A stretch of 64,000 nucleotides of DNA. Origin: Ecdyonurus torrentis (lineage: Eukaryota > Arthropoda > Insecta > Ephemeroptera > Heptageniidae). A program made the position numbers and the translations under genes. Each line of letters opens with the position of its first letter. The first letter of the stretch is position 1. The notes under the pieces were generated by a model. It was not told the DNA's origin, made no database searches, and was given only the letters and a program-made list of their open reading frames with translations. Shown piece after piece: positions 1 to 11,247 of this stretch. Location: positions 30,880,569-30,944,568 of the forward strand of contig OX439127.1 of assembly GCA_949318235.1 (NCBI GenBank), in the 5' to 3' direction.

Positions 1-180
1 TTATACTCTCCATGGAAAATACTGTGTTCAGGTTTTTATTGGTATTTCTATCCTTTTCTTTAATATTGATTCTAACCCCGATGGTTTTGTCAAATTGAAC
101 AAAATATTTCAGAATAATATTTTCATGTGGTATAAGAGGGAACTTGCATAAACAAACAAACATTTAATTAAATAGACCTT

Positions 181-229
<49 letters not shown>

Positions 230-1730
230 CGTCTTTGGTCTGCTATAATGTCTGATGTCCATTTGACCTTGATTTTGTTGTTGTTGCAAATGACCTGAAC
301 TGAAATGGAAAAATCCAAAACTTGGGGTCAATCCAACATTTTCATTGTAAGTGGACATCGGACAATATAGTAGAATCACTACAATGTAAAACTTGGATAC
401 AGTTGCAGTAATTACAGACTACAATTTACAAACCTCCTTCTTTGACAGACTGTCTTGAGCATAGGTGTGTTCTTTCAACAATGGTTTTACTGACAAATGC
501 CATGAATTCTTGTATACTCCCTCGCTGGAAAAAACTGAAGCTGCTAAGGTCATATGCTGTGGACAGCCAGTTTGCACTGTAGGGTCCTTTATACAGAACA
601 CTTATTGCAAAGAGTTTAACCATTTTGTCGAAGTTGAAACTCTGAAATCAAAACAAGTTGCATATAAAACCACCACATACACATCGTCCAGAGCAAAATA
701 ATCAATAAAGCTATACTAAATCAAAGTACAGTAGGTACAATAACAAAATATACAGCTGACAATATATTCCAAACCCTAAAAATTGTTAGCACTAAAAAGC
801 TAATTAGTAAATTGTAGACAGAAGGTTTAGCATATAACATTTCCATGTGAATGGCTGTACTACTGGTACTGGTATATTTACTAAATATATAAGATCATTT
901 GTGCAAATGATTGAGATAGTATATTCTACCATTTCATGTTTATTATTCATAAGAATAACATTGCAAAATTATCACAAGCTTTTGAATGGTAAGATATATT
1001 ATACCAATCTTGAGTACAAATCTGAAATACTGAACTCAATTGTTGTGATGATATGTAGGCTTATATTCTTTACACATCACCCCTTTATATATTTCCATTT
1101 ACTTGCATTTGCCAGATTGTAAAAGGCAACCACTTAAATTAATCAGTATTTTAGATGCATGAATATTAAGGTGAACAAAAATTACAAAGGAAAGGGTGGC
1201 ATTTTAGGAAACTTTCAACGAAAGGCACTTATAAGGGTAGCCGGGTTATTGCACAATATAGGGTAACATTTCATACCACAGTGTCTGTGCACCTTACCCC
1301 TACATCATTCCATAGTAAACAAGTAAAGATAAGGGTACGGGCATATATCAGTGAGAAATTGTAATTAGTTCTTAGTTTTAAAATGATAATACATTGAGCA
1401 TGATCACGTACAAAATATGAAACAGATATTATGTGCAGAAGATATTTTTGCATGTTTGTGAATTTGAAGGGCAGAAGAGATTGAAGAGGGGGGGGGGGGG
1501 TCAAAAGTACTGTAAATAGGAATGACTGCCGTATACTGTTTAGTATGTTTCCAATATATCTGCACCCCCCCCCCCCCCCCCAGAAACATTTACGATTTTT
1601 CAATATGAATTATGATATCCAATGCTTTGTAAACTTACTGTGTCGTCCCGCATTGGTATGTACATACAGTACATACTTAATGTTTTGTATTTTTAATATT
1701 GCTGGGAGACTGGATACCGATGCTGGCAAG

Positions 1731-1769
<39 letters not shown>

Positions 1770-2932
1770 TATATATGTATGTATATGAACTGTACACATA
1801 TGTGTGTGTATGTGTACTGACTGTACTGTATATATATATATATATAATATAAATGCAGAAATATGTAAGAACCCTTCATTAGGCAGGTTGCATCATGTTA
1901 TGTACATACCTTAATTGATAAACCCTGTGACCATTATGAACATATTATAGTATAATCACTGTACATAAAAATGTAATATAATTATTTATAAATGCATTAT
2001 ATACCCTACATACAATATACAGTAATTATTAAACTATCATGATAAAATTAAGGATAAAAAAAAAAAAAAAAAAAGGAAACTCAACAAAAAAAACTTTGTG
2101 ATCATTCATTTAGCACACTGTGTGCATACTTTTCTAGTTATCTTTTGTGTTTGTTTTGTATCCAATCACAAGACATATTGCACATGCATAGACAAAATGC
2201 CTTTAAAATTACCTGAAGAAAGACAGCAGCACCTTGCAACTGTTACTGATAACCCCCTTCTTTTGTTGCAGCCCAATTAACACAGCCTCATCTCGAACTG
2301 AGTCATCCTTATATCCAACTGGTGACCGATACCGTAACCAACACCAGCACTAAACTCTTTGCCTGCTCTCTCGCTTTTGCTCCAACACACGACAACACAT
2401 TCAACTAAAATACATGCCTGGTCTACAACGCTTTAGTGGCGAAAAATTGCACTATATACTATGTTCACACCACAAGCCACAAGTGCAAAATTATTCAAAA
2501 GCAAAAGGTATATAATATATAAGGGTGATTGCAAATATGAAAGTCGACGCCATACGTGAGTAGTAAATAACATGGGCCCGTGTATGTGAAAAATACACAT
2601 TTGCCAGTTTAAAAATAATTTTCAGTGTTTTTGAGAGATTGAGGTATTGTTATCGAATGGAGGTTATCGGTTTAAAAAGAAAAACGAAGATTAAAAATGA
2701 CTATATATGGCTTAAAACACATAAAAGTATGTCTAGTATTTCTCATTAAAATTTCTCCGAAATCGATGGAATAGTTTTCTCAAAAATCGCAAAAAAACGT
2801 TTTTTCCCCATATATATTTTATGGTACTAATGTACTATAGTTATCGGCAGCTTATTGTTGAGAAAAGCAGCCAAACCGACACTCCGCATATCGGCACCCC
2901 CCATTTTCGGCAGTTTATCTCGGCCCCCTTTA
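1..2932. other. 5' flank of eIF4G, no gene seen
   Basis: I find no supportable gene here. The open frames are short and explained by simple repeats. The stretch holds a (CA)n array at 182-228, a G-run near 1489-1500 facing a C-run near 1565-1580 that could pair as a hairpin, poly-A runs near 1735-1765 and 2056-2074, and a short TA tract near 1831-1846. A block around 2538-2605 (AAAGTCGACGCCATA...) recurs near 17748-17815, so it is part of a dispersed repeat. Confidence 0.6.
182..228. repeat. (CA)n microsatellite
   Basis: About 23 uninterrupted CA units. Open frames on the opposite strand that read CVCVCV are just this repeat. Confidence 0.97.
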
Positions 2933-3121
2933 TTGACTATAGTAAAGGAACAGCGGTTTTAAGGCCGATTATAAGCGATTTCGGTCACATCCGCTTCCGT
3001 TTCTCCTTACTACACCAACGAAGCTGAAGGTACTACACATGCGCAGTAAGTCAAACCGGAAGCGGATGTGAGCGAAATTGCTTGTAGTCAGCTTCAAAAC
3101 AGTTGCTCCTTTATTAGTCAA
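2933..3121. mobile_element. Family D foldback MITE, copy D1
   Basis: Long inverted repeat. The left end starts TTGACTATAGTAAAGGAAC and continues through TCGGTCACATCCGCTTCCG. The right arm returns through CGGAAGCGGATGTGA and ends CTCCTTTATTAGTCAA. The same structure occurs at 18960-19122 and 42544-42972, with a degenerate copy at about 3464-3600. There is no coding capacity. It is a non-autonomous DNA element whose superfamily I cannot assign. Confidence 0.8.
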
Positions 3122-3463
3122 TAAAATAGTTTGTAGGTAGTGGTATGGAAACTAGACGAAATTCTAAGATAGGTTTGTTCTAGTTATATAGAATCTCGTA
3201 AACTTAATATACTTTCGCCGTAAAAAGAGCCTGCCGATAACTGCGGCCTGCCGATAACTAGTACATTTACCATATATAAGCGTATTTTAATGTTAAATTA
3301 GGGAACCCTTAGCTTTCCCCGTGTCTCCCCGCGCGCTAAACCGATACTGATCCATTAGATTTTGAAGAAAGAAAAAAAAAAAAAAAAAAAAAAAAAGTAG
3401 ACGAGAAAAATAATAAAAATATACAAAAAAGAAAAAAAAAATTCTATAATGCTCTGAGCTACT

Positions 3464-3600
3464 ATACTAATAAAGGAGCAATTACTATTTTGAGACCGAC
3501 TATAAGCGATTTCGCTTACATCCGTTTTGACCATATATGGTTTCAACGTATACGTCGAAACGCGAGCGGATAATATCGCGACATCAGCCTTATATTCAGT
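3464..3600. mobile_element. Degenerate family D copy
   Basis: The left arm is clear (TAATAAAGGAGCAATTAC, then GACCGACTATAAGCGATTTC). The right arm is badly eroded, with only scattered matches such as GTCGAAACGCGAGCGGAT. It lies about 340 bp from copy D1. Confidence 0.55.
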
Positions 3601-4009
3601 TCTTTAAAATCACGATTTTTCGTCTCACATTATTTGTTTATTGCCTTTTTATCCCAGGTCAATTGATGTATGTAACTTTTAATGATTAAAGCAGGACAGC
3701 AGCAAAAAGGGCTATAGGGCAGCCTATACAATATAATACATGGTGACCACAAAAATCGCTACGATTTCAAGATGCTATAAAAATTAGAAATTTTATTATT
3801 TTTTAAACTTTTATTACATCAAATTGAAGCCTAAATTTACACATTTTTAAAACTAAAATTTTGTTGCGTTGCTTGGTTCTTTTGCGAGACGCCAAAAAGT
3901 AAAAGACGAGCCTGGGCCGAAAAAATCACACTTCTGGGCATCAAATCCAGCTAGAAAAATTGTTTTTCAATCTCTTTCCATTTTTTTTTTCCTTCACACA
4001 ACGTACCGA

Positions 4010-4360
4010 TGGCTTCTCAAAGTGAGCACCATTTAGAGCTCGGCACAAGTCGAGACGCTCCTCCAGCTCGCGCCATACATTCTGCAACACCTCGCGGGAG
4101 TGACAGAGTTGCATGATCGCTCTTCTATATGATGCGCAGTTTGAGGTCCCGCCTGATGTTTCGCACTGGTCATGTTTTTAAAACAACATCCTTCACGTAG
4201 CCCCAAAGAAAGAAATTGGGAGGAGTAAGACCAAGAGATCTAGGTGCCCATACCAGTGGTCCATCGCGTCCCAACTGCCTGTTTGGGAAGGTCTGGTTTA
4301 AGTGTCTCCCAACCAGTGCCCATAGTTAAGGAGCGGCGCCATCCTGCTGGAAGATTATAT
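4010..4360 (-). pseudogene. Tc1/mariner-type DDE transposase relic, C-terminal half
   Basis: Read on the - strand, the relic shows IIFQQDGAAP, then a stop, then FPNRQLGRDGP, LTPPNFFLWGYVKDVVLKT, more stops, and VWRELEERLDLCRALNGAHFE. These blocks, in this order, are characteristic of the C-terminal catalytic region of mariner/IS630-type transposases: QQDGA.PH, W.PRSPDLTP.DFFLWG, and the RLD.CRA.NGAH.E tail. The HY expected after QQDGA.P is destroyed by a stop and there are frame changes, so it is inactive. An annotator reading single frames would see only meaningless short ORFs. Confidence 0.8.
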
Positions 4361-4606
4361 AGGTCGTAGCTGGGTCGTAGTTTCACTCTTGCTGGGCTTG
4401 TAGTAACTGAGACACGGCGTAATGCTCCAGCATGTCCAGATAAACTTCCCACTTCACACTTTGTCATTAAAAATAAATGGGCTAATGATGCGGTCGTAAA
4501 GCACACAACAAACCCATGTTAATTGTTGGACTGTCCCTCTCAAAAGGGCGGGAGCAATCAGGTCTCTATGAGCCCCAGAAACGCACATTTTGCAGAATGT
4601 ATGCCA

Positions 4607-4675
4607 TGGCGCGAACTGAAGGAGCGTCTCGACTTGTGCCGAGCTCTAAATGGTGCTCACGTTGAGAAGCCATAG
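4607..4675 (+). pseudogene. Duplicate transposase C-terminal fragment
   Basis: Reads WRELKERLDLCRALNGAHVE then KP and a stop. This is the same transposase tail as on the - strand at about 4015-4085, here in the opposite arm of the foldback. It shows the foldback was formed from two inverted copies of a transposon that contained coding sequence. Confidence 0.75.
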
Positions 4676-5103
4676 GGAATGTTGTGTGAAAAAAAAAATA
4701 ATAATAATAATAATAATGGAAAGAGATTTTAAAAAAATTGTTTTTAGCTGGATTTGGTGCCCAGAAGAGTGATTTTTTCGGCCCAGGCTCGTCTTTTACT
4801 TTTTGGCGTCTCGCAAAAGAACCAAGCAACGCAACAAAATTTTATTTATATTTTAAAAAAAGTGTATATAAATTCAGGCTTCAATTTGAAATTTTATTAT
4901 TTTTAAAACTTTTATTACATCAAATAGAAGCCTGAATTTACACAATAAATAAAATAAATAAATATTAATATACAGGGTGACCACAAAAATTGCTACGATT
5001 TCAAGACGCTATAAAAATTTGAAATTTTATTATTTTTTAAACTTTTATTACATCAAATTTTTATAGCGTCTTGAAATCGTAGTTTTTTTTGTGGTCACCC
5101 TGT

Positions 5104-5393
5104 ATATTAATGCATTAGTATATATCTGACCTCAGGTAACTTTTAAATATACAGCTAGAAAAAAAAAAAAAAAAAAAAACAGGAAAAAAAGTAGATTTTT
5201 TTTTTAAATCCAAGTTTCTCATTTTTACATTTTTATCTGTAGCTCGCAAAAACCACTTGATCCACTTAAATTTTGATAACATTTTCAAAACTGCCAAGGT
5301 AGACTTCAATTTCGTATATTCGGTATATTAAACGTTTGAGAAAAATTAAATCTTAAATTTTAGGCATTTAATATCGTGCCATTTTTTATATAT

Positions 5394-5433
<40 letters not shown>

Positions 5434-5779
5434 TATATAATATTTATTATATATGTTATATAATATAATATTATATTATATAACACATAAATAACTTTAC
5501 TCACATATCTATAATTCTGCTCACATAATTATAGCATTATATTGCTATAAAAGAATAATATAGTTTATCAAATCAATCAATCTGAACATACCCATCAAAT
5601 ATGATTATATAATATAATATTTATTTTTGTGTGTTTTTATATATGGTGGTAATTTTATACCATAGAGGATATTGCAAGGTAATTTTTTTCCTCCCTAAAA
5701 TTCTATACAAGAAGAAGAAGAAAAAAGTCCCATAAAATGTGTTCCTGGAAACGTTATGATCCTAGACCCAGCCTATAGC
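5104..5779. other. AT-rich spacer with TA tract
   Basis: No gene is visible. It holds a poly-A run at about 5160-5179 and an irregular TA/ATAT tract at about 5388-5485. It leads into the more mixed-composition stretch before eIF4G exon 1. Confidence 0.6.
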
Positions 5780-6217
5780 AGCAGACTAGACCCAACTATA
5801 TAGACCTAGCTGCTATAGACTCTAGACCGTCGACGTGCTTCAAACTCTTTCCCGCAATTTATCCCTCTTGCGACAATTTTGTTTACTATAATTTTTTTTC
5901 ACACGTAACGTATTCCGGAAATAACCGAACGAAAGCGTTATCAGTCGAAGAGTTAGTCTCCCCATCGTCCCCATGGTTTGGGGGAAGAAAAAGTTGTAGA
6001 TTGTTCTGTGTGTGTGAATCTTATCAAAATCTAGAGTCATCTGTAATTTACAACAAATATTATACTCGTAATTAATTATTTTTTTGCACTACAATGTATA
6101 AGGAATTATTGGGAGTGATTAGTTTGGGACTTCAAGGGGAACATTACATTGTAATTGCCCAATATTCAATAGCCCGTATATGAGGAATTTCAAACATCCT
6201 CAAAAACACACGTTGCC
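5780..6217 (+). promoter_or_regulatory. Probable first promoter and 5' leader of eIF4G
   Basis: Base composition rises relative to the flanks between about 5820 and 6000. A palindromic ETS-like site TTCCGGAA lies at 5913-5920. A short upstream ATG at 5973 opens a nine-codon reading frame ending TAG at 5997-5999, which would be a uORF if transcribed. In the frame of the main ATG (6218) there is a TAG at 6170-6172, which supports 6218 as the start codon. The transcription start is not determinable by eye, and an untranslated upstream exon cannot be excluded. Confidence 0.45.
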
Positions 6218-6344
6218 ATGAGCGTTCCGAAAGGAAAACACCAAAGCGGTCAGGCTCAACAAAGTTTCCAACAGCCACGTTATCCTGGACCAGCACCATT
6301 TCCAACTTACGTTGTTCGAGGAAATTCGTCTGACTCTTCACGAG
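6218..6344 (+). CDS. eIF4G: eIF4G coding exon 1 (N-terminus of the longest upstream isoform)
   Basis: First coding exon of eukaryotic translation initiation factor 4 gamma, the scaffold that joins eIF4E, eIF4A, eIF3 and poly(A)-binding protein in the cytoplasm. The ATG has a fair context (gttgccATGa) and an in-frame stop 48 bases upstream. It encodes 42 residues, starting MSVPKGKHQSGQAQQSFQQ and continuing with PRYPGPAPFPTYVVRG, a Gln/Pro/aromatic low-complexity stretch of the kind found at eIF4G N-termini. It ends at a strong donor, GAG|gtaagt, leaving one base (phase 1). That phase fits either the small exon at 7709 or, by skipping it, the exon at 29152. Assignment rests on splice phase and on the recognisable eIF4G sequence downstream; this exon alone would not identify the family. 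Confidence 0.85.
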
Positions 6345-7708
6345 GTAAGTGTCATTTGATGTTTTGACTGACGCACAATGACAGTTCTATTTCTCTACGG
6401 AAAAAAATTCTATTTATACTGGTACGATTCCTAGACTTGCATAGGCTTGTACACGCTTTGTGTACATTGAGGCAAGTGGCGGTCGAGGGTACAGTTACAA
6501 ACACAGTATCATTTACAGTCAGTGTTGTCAAGATATGTACCGTTTTCACTTTCACGATTTTGTATATGACCGGTATGTAGGGCTCTTACTGAAGGGTTTG
6601 TTTAGTTTCGTCAACAGCATTGAAACACATTATTTTCTACCTCCATTTGTTTTAGTTGTTTGACATTTAATTGAACTTTTAATGTTAAGTCATAGAGTAC
6701 GTATGTATGCACTTCGCAATTGCAATGTTAAATGAAAACAGCAATGTAAACTGGGTAATACCGAGGCAGTTTTGTTTCGTTACGATTGACACCTGTTTTA
6801 TCCTAATATTGAATGCGACATCGTAACTTTGCTTTTCAATTATATTATTGGAGTTTATCTAGTCCTTAAAGGAAGTTTGAAGTATGATCCATCATTAAAA
6901 AAAAAAAAAATCCCGTCAGCTCAGTTCAATTTAAATGGTCATTGTATGTATGGCACAAAAAAAAAAAAATAATAATAACATGTGACTTTTAAAGGGTAAA
7001 AAAAAAAGTCAACAAGATAGAGTCCTATTTATTTCAAGTTTGTACATACCTGGGCAATGTTACTTTCGAAATATGTATATTATTGAAACGTGCACGGTGC
7101 ACAATGATTGCTTATGCCCATGTTCCTTGTGGCACTAGTGAGTGCATTGCATATTTATTATTGCAACACAACATGATGAAGTAAATTTGTCTTGTTTTAT
7201 GTTTGGCCACCATTTTTACGCTCGTGAGTTAGACGTTATTTTGGTACAAAATATACATACATACATACATACATACTTTTAAAATGAGACTAGATCGGAC
7301 TTCATTTTATTACAATTTAATTAACCATAACTTACTGTTATAAATAGACAAAAAATTGCAATATTATTTTATTACATGAATGCTTTACATACTAACTTTT
7401 TTTTTTTTTTAAAGCTATTCTAACATTGAATAAAATGGTTCATACTAGTACTAGTGCACGTTGACAAGTCTCGTTGACTAACTTTTTCCTCGTTGCAATG
7501 GAATTTCATTTAAATGTTAAAATCAAGGGAAGAGTTTTAAAATTTCATTAACAGCTGTGTGCTTTCATTTCACTGATGGGTTAATTATGAAGCAATTTTA
7601 AAAGCTTGGAAATAATATTAATAACCATTAAAAATTAACAACTTCTATTGCTATACTGTATTATGCTATCTGGTATCAATATTGAAATATGTAACTTTAC
7701 TATTACAG
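6345..7708 (+). other. eIF4G: eIF4G intron 1
   Basis: The donor gtaagt and the acceptor tattacag fit the consensus. The intron holds poly-A runs near 6898-6910 and 6957-6969 and a short CATA repeat near 7254-7275. I see no additional exon. Confidence 0.7.
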
Positions 7709-7762
7709 AGCATCGTTCAAACCGTCCACAACACGTTTCACAACACACTCACAAGTTCGCAG
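7709..7762 (+). CDS. eIF4G: eIF4G small exon 2, probable cassette exon
   Basis: A 54-base exon with acceptor ttactattacag and donor CGCAG|gttaga. It enters and leaves in phase 1, so it adds exactly 18 residues (EHRSNRPQHVSQHTHKFA) and can be skipped without a frame change. With exon 1 upstream it reads DSSR-EHRSN, and it joins the next exon as KFA-GADVQF. It is basic and rich in His and Gln, unlike random intron. No domain is recognised. It is too short for ORF finders. Support is splice-site quality plus exact phase at both ends; cDNA would decide. Confidence 0.7.
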
Positions 7763-8217
7763 GTTAGATAAGTCAAAATTTATTCATTACTCTGGTGTGT
7801 TTTTCAGTGTCACATTTTGTTGAATTATTAGTTATTTTCTTTTAAATTATTTTTACTTATTAAACATTCTTGATGTTGCACGTTGGCTTCGACAATTTTC
7901 TAGGTCTGCAAAATTATTATTTAAACTTTCTAAGGATTTTCTATGGGAGTTCATTTTATTATGATTTAGTAGGTAGATATATTTATAGTGTATAGTATGT
8001 ATTTTATTTTACGTTTGTCATTGTACAAGTATTATTCCCACAATAATTTGTTATGACTTTTTTGCACTTGCATTTATTGTAATTTCTGTTGTTTGGCATG
8101 AACTACAGTGGCTTGCAAACTTTGTGAAATATAAAGTAGAGTGACTTTCTTAAATAGTGGTTGATCTGGGCTTTTGTAATGTATTGTAGTCACAACAACA
8201 TACCTAGTGTTTTAAAT

Positions 8218-8302
8218 GTACCGCACGGAAATAAAAAAACTTGCACAAATATAGACTGATATGCAACACTAAAATTGCAAGTTATTCATTTCATTTCGGT
8301 AC
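8218..8302. mobile_element. Family K miniature hairpin, copy K1
   Basis: An 85 bp inverted repeat: GTACCGCACGGAAATAAA at the left and TTCATTTCATTTCGGTAC at the right, with a second copy at 52066-52150 sharing the internal ATAGACTGA. Each arm also carries a complementary ACTTGCA/TGCAAGT pair. Non-coding. Confidence 0.7.
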
Positions 8303-9471
8303 ATGCACTAGGATTACGCAATGTTGAAATTGGTACGGTAAAACTGTCCACATTATTAACCAGATCTTCATTGCAGTGATCTAAGCTTCAGTCAAGGTGA
8401 TTGATTATTTACGTTATTAATGCGTGGGAGGTAGGTAAGTTTGTTTGAAGTAAGTTTTACACGGCTTAATAAGAGCAAATGATTTGACTAATGGTGTACC
8501 TTGGCGAAGACCTGTAAACATCATTTACACGAACTCCCCCGATCTGACCTACTTAAAAAGGAACACTATTCTGACCCTCCTAACGTCATCTTCACTACAG
8601 GTCGCCATCGGAGCTGTTTTCGAACAAACTCTTTCCCCCAATTTGATTTTTCTGTGGGGGAAAAAAATAACAAACAAATTCCTTTGCGGCACATAATTTG
8701 CAGTGGTAGCGTTGTGTTTCCATTGATAAGGAGCGCGATTTTTTATTTCCCCCCCGTGTTTTAATAGCCAACCCATTTATTAGCAAAAATACTGACAGTT
8801 ACATAATGAGTTTTGGTCTTATTGGTGACAGATTGATGACAGTTTTGTACTCCTAAATTTAGGAGCAAACTAAACATGTTAATATTGAAAATTAAAACTA
8901 TAATGTGGATTTACAATGCGTTCCAAATATTACAAATACAAATTTATATTATTATTAATAATATTCAGTATCATGGACTTGTCTAAAATACAACAAGATT
9001 ATGCTTGCCACACCAAAAGATATATCGAGTTTTGACGGTGTTTCACAAATCTTGACGATTATCATTATACGGGTAGCACTCCGATGAGGGTCATCCACGT
9101 GATCTTTTACATCTAATTTGAGAGGCAAATACCCCGCGGTCACGTCACACCATATTTTGGAGTGAATAATTTTAAATATTTTATCAGAGTATTGTGCAAC
9201 TGCACCACCAAGTTCAAGTTCGTGTAAATACACTCTTACAATAACTGTTTCGAGTGTTGAACTGCATTTGTAAACGGAATAAAAATGAAGATTTTGGTTG
9301 CACCTCTAGTAATGTGCTCTCTCAGTTGTTACATTAATTTTGAATTGTCGGATTACCATAGCGCGATACGAATTAAGCACCGTAGTTTCTACAATTATGA
9401 GTGCAAGCTATATATTAAATAACGTACGTATTTAAATACGTGTGATAGTAAGAGTGGATAGTAATATACTA

Positions 9472-9482
9472 ATATATATATA

Positions 9483-9528
<46 letters not shown>

Positions 9529-9535
9529 ATTATAT
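9472..9535. repeat. (TA)n tract
   Basis: Almost pure alternating TA with a few interruptions. Confidence 0.9.
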
Positions 9536-10349
9536 ATTATAAATATAAATTTCGACCACAAGAAATCATTGCTGCAGCAAAATAATACAATTACCTCTGC
9601 TCAGCATTGACTAATATAATTTTTTTTCCCGGAAGGGGGGAGGGGGGCAGTAAAAAAAAAAAAAAAAAAAAAAATTGAAATTATTGCTTGTCTACATATC
9701 GGTACCAAATTCTTGCAGCTTGATAAGACTTAAAATGAAATAATAGTATTAGTTAATGAGAACAACCCATCTCGATTGGATATAATATTTTTACTTTAAA
9801 ATGAAAATATGTAGGAAACCTTCCGGCTTAATAGTTTTCGCGGAATAGCAAAATAAATATGATGTACAGCATGTTAATTATGCTTTTGCAGCGTATATAG
9901 TATTCAGTTTAAGAAATTATGTTGTTTCTAAAATTAAGCTAGCATAATAATTACGTATTTATTTTTGTCAGTGCAGCAATGGCCTTACTGTAGTCTTGGC
10001 CGTCTTACTAGAACAGACATATTAAAATATAGTACACATTGGATAGTTTTCGGCCTTCGTCGCTTCTTACAGAGAAAATATGTAATTTCTCTGTAGTTTT
10101 TGTTGAAGTATCTTTGCCTTTAAAAGCTAGTTCACACAGTTATATCAAATTATCATGTAATAAAAATTTTGAATTGCAAAATATTTTAAAGGAAATTTTT
10201 GTGTCGATAATATAGTTTAATATTATAATATAAGCACAACTTTGTGTCCCTTTTAAAGCAAATGTTGAAATGCCTGATGTAAAAATTTTCATACTGCAAG
10301 GAAAGCTTTTATTTGAAATCTATTGTGTAAGTTATCAAATATTAACCGA

Positions 10350-10931
10350 CCCAGTAAACCATATTATACGGAAATATACATGGCAAGTACTTTTTATTAT
10401 AAAACTACGTGAAAAGTACATGCCCTCAGATTTCTGCATGTGCTTTTCATGTAGTTTACAAAAATGTAACTGAAATGTATTTGACATGTACATGAACAGA
10501 GCTTTTAAGAAAGTGCTTGCAAAGTGTTTTTTTATTTTTACTTGCATGCACTTCACAAGTACATGCAGTGCCAACCAATCAGAAGCGAGTAAAAAATAAA
10601 GAGAAAGATAAATATATGTTTTATCTCTATCTTCTATATCATGCGACTATGGCTCAGTGGTAGAGTCTAGGTCTCATGATCGGATGGTCAGAGGTTCGAT
10701 CCCGAGTGCCGGCTAGGTTGGCAATTGAGGGGAATAAACTTTTTATATATAATAAAAAATCATAAGTGAAGGAAAAGTGCTTGCAAAGCAGAAAGTACTT
10801 GCCAAGTACATGACCCAGAGTGACACTCTTACATGGGTCAAGTACTTGTAGCAAGAGCCAGAAAAGTACTTGCAGGAAATCAAGAAATGTACTGGAAAAG
10901 TACTTTCCGTGTAAAGTGTGGTTTACTGGGG
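10350..10931. mobile_element. MITE with CCAGTAAACC termini
   Basis: The left end CCAGTAAACCATATTATACGG is inverted at the right end (ACACTTTACACGGAAA on the complementary strand, after GGTTTACTGGGG). The interior is full of variants of AAGTACTTGC/GCAAGTACTT in both orientations. A tRNA-like sequence sits in the middle. No coding potential. Exact target duplication not identified. Confidence 0.6.
10637..10765 (+). mobile_element. tRNA-derived SINE-like relic
   Basis: It contains a recognisable RNA polymerase III A box (TGGCTCAGTGGTAGAGT) and B box (GGTTCGATCCC) at normal tRNA spacing, with an anticodon-loop-like CTCATGA between them. The anticodon stem does not pair well and the acceptor ends do not match, so it is not a functional tRNA gene. 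A short AT-rich tail follows. The layout suggests a tRNA-derived SINE head inserted in the surrounding MITE, or captured by it. Confidence 0.6.
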
Positions 10932-11046
10932 AGTCAAAGTTTAAAATTGGACATGTTATTGTTAGTCATATATTACTTTAAAAATGACTGACACAGTTGT
11001 AGTAAGAGATCAAATATGTGTATTATCTATAACTGTTAACTGTAGG

Positions 11047-11247
11047 TAAGGTATTTCTATAGACAGGTAATACAAAGAGAATATCGTTATTCAGTTTTCT
11101 GTTGCCTTTAATTTTATTTTATCCTGGAAGTTATATTTTGTTGCCCATTTGATCAATGTAATTTTGACCCGCAATACACGTCTCCAGCTGACCAGTACTT
11201 TTCAGCGGGAATCCTCTCTGGATTACATAGGTTATCTACTTACATTA
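11047..11247. mobile_element. Family H element, copy H1, with 8 bp target duplication
   Basis: A 201 bp sequence starting TAAGGTATTTCTATAGACAGG and ending ATCTACTTACATTA. It is flanked on both sides by ACTGTAGG (11039-11046 and 11248-11255). A second copy of the same length lies at 14986-15186 with a different 8 bp duplication. Length, ends and duplications agree, so the borders are firm. An 8 bp duplication is typical of hAT, P or Merlin-type elements; I cannot choose between them. Confidence 0.85.

Larger units (their letters stand above)
3741..5103. mobile_element. Foldback element built on a mariner-type transposon
   Basis: The left end reads TGGTGACCACAAAAATCGCT. The right end is its inverse, closing GTGGTCACCCTGT. 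Long stretches of the arms mirror each other; for example the block around 3880-3960 (GCGAGACGCCAAAAAGTAAAAG) reappears inverted around 4740-4815. The right side holds an extra small hairpin (about 4973-5103) made only of the ends, starting ACAGGGTGACCAC. Internal sequence includes remnants of a DDE transposase on the - strand and a duplicate C-terminal piece on the + strand. It looks like two opposed decayed copies rather than one intact element. Confidence 0.75.

Noticed and set aside
109..379. Cys/Val repeat proteins on the - strand
   Set aside because: They are translations of the (CA)n array, with no other content.
10637..10710. Functional tRNA gene (anticodon CAT)
   Set aside because: A and B boxes are good, but anticodon and acceptor stems do not pair. 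Treated as a SINE-type relic.
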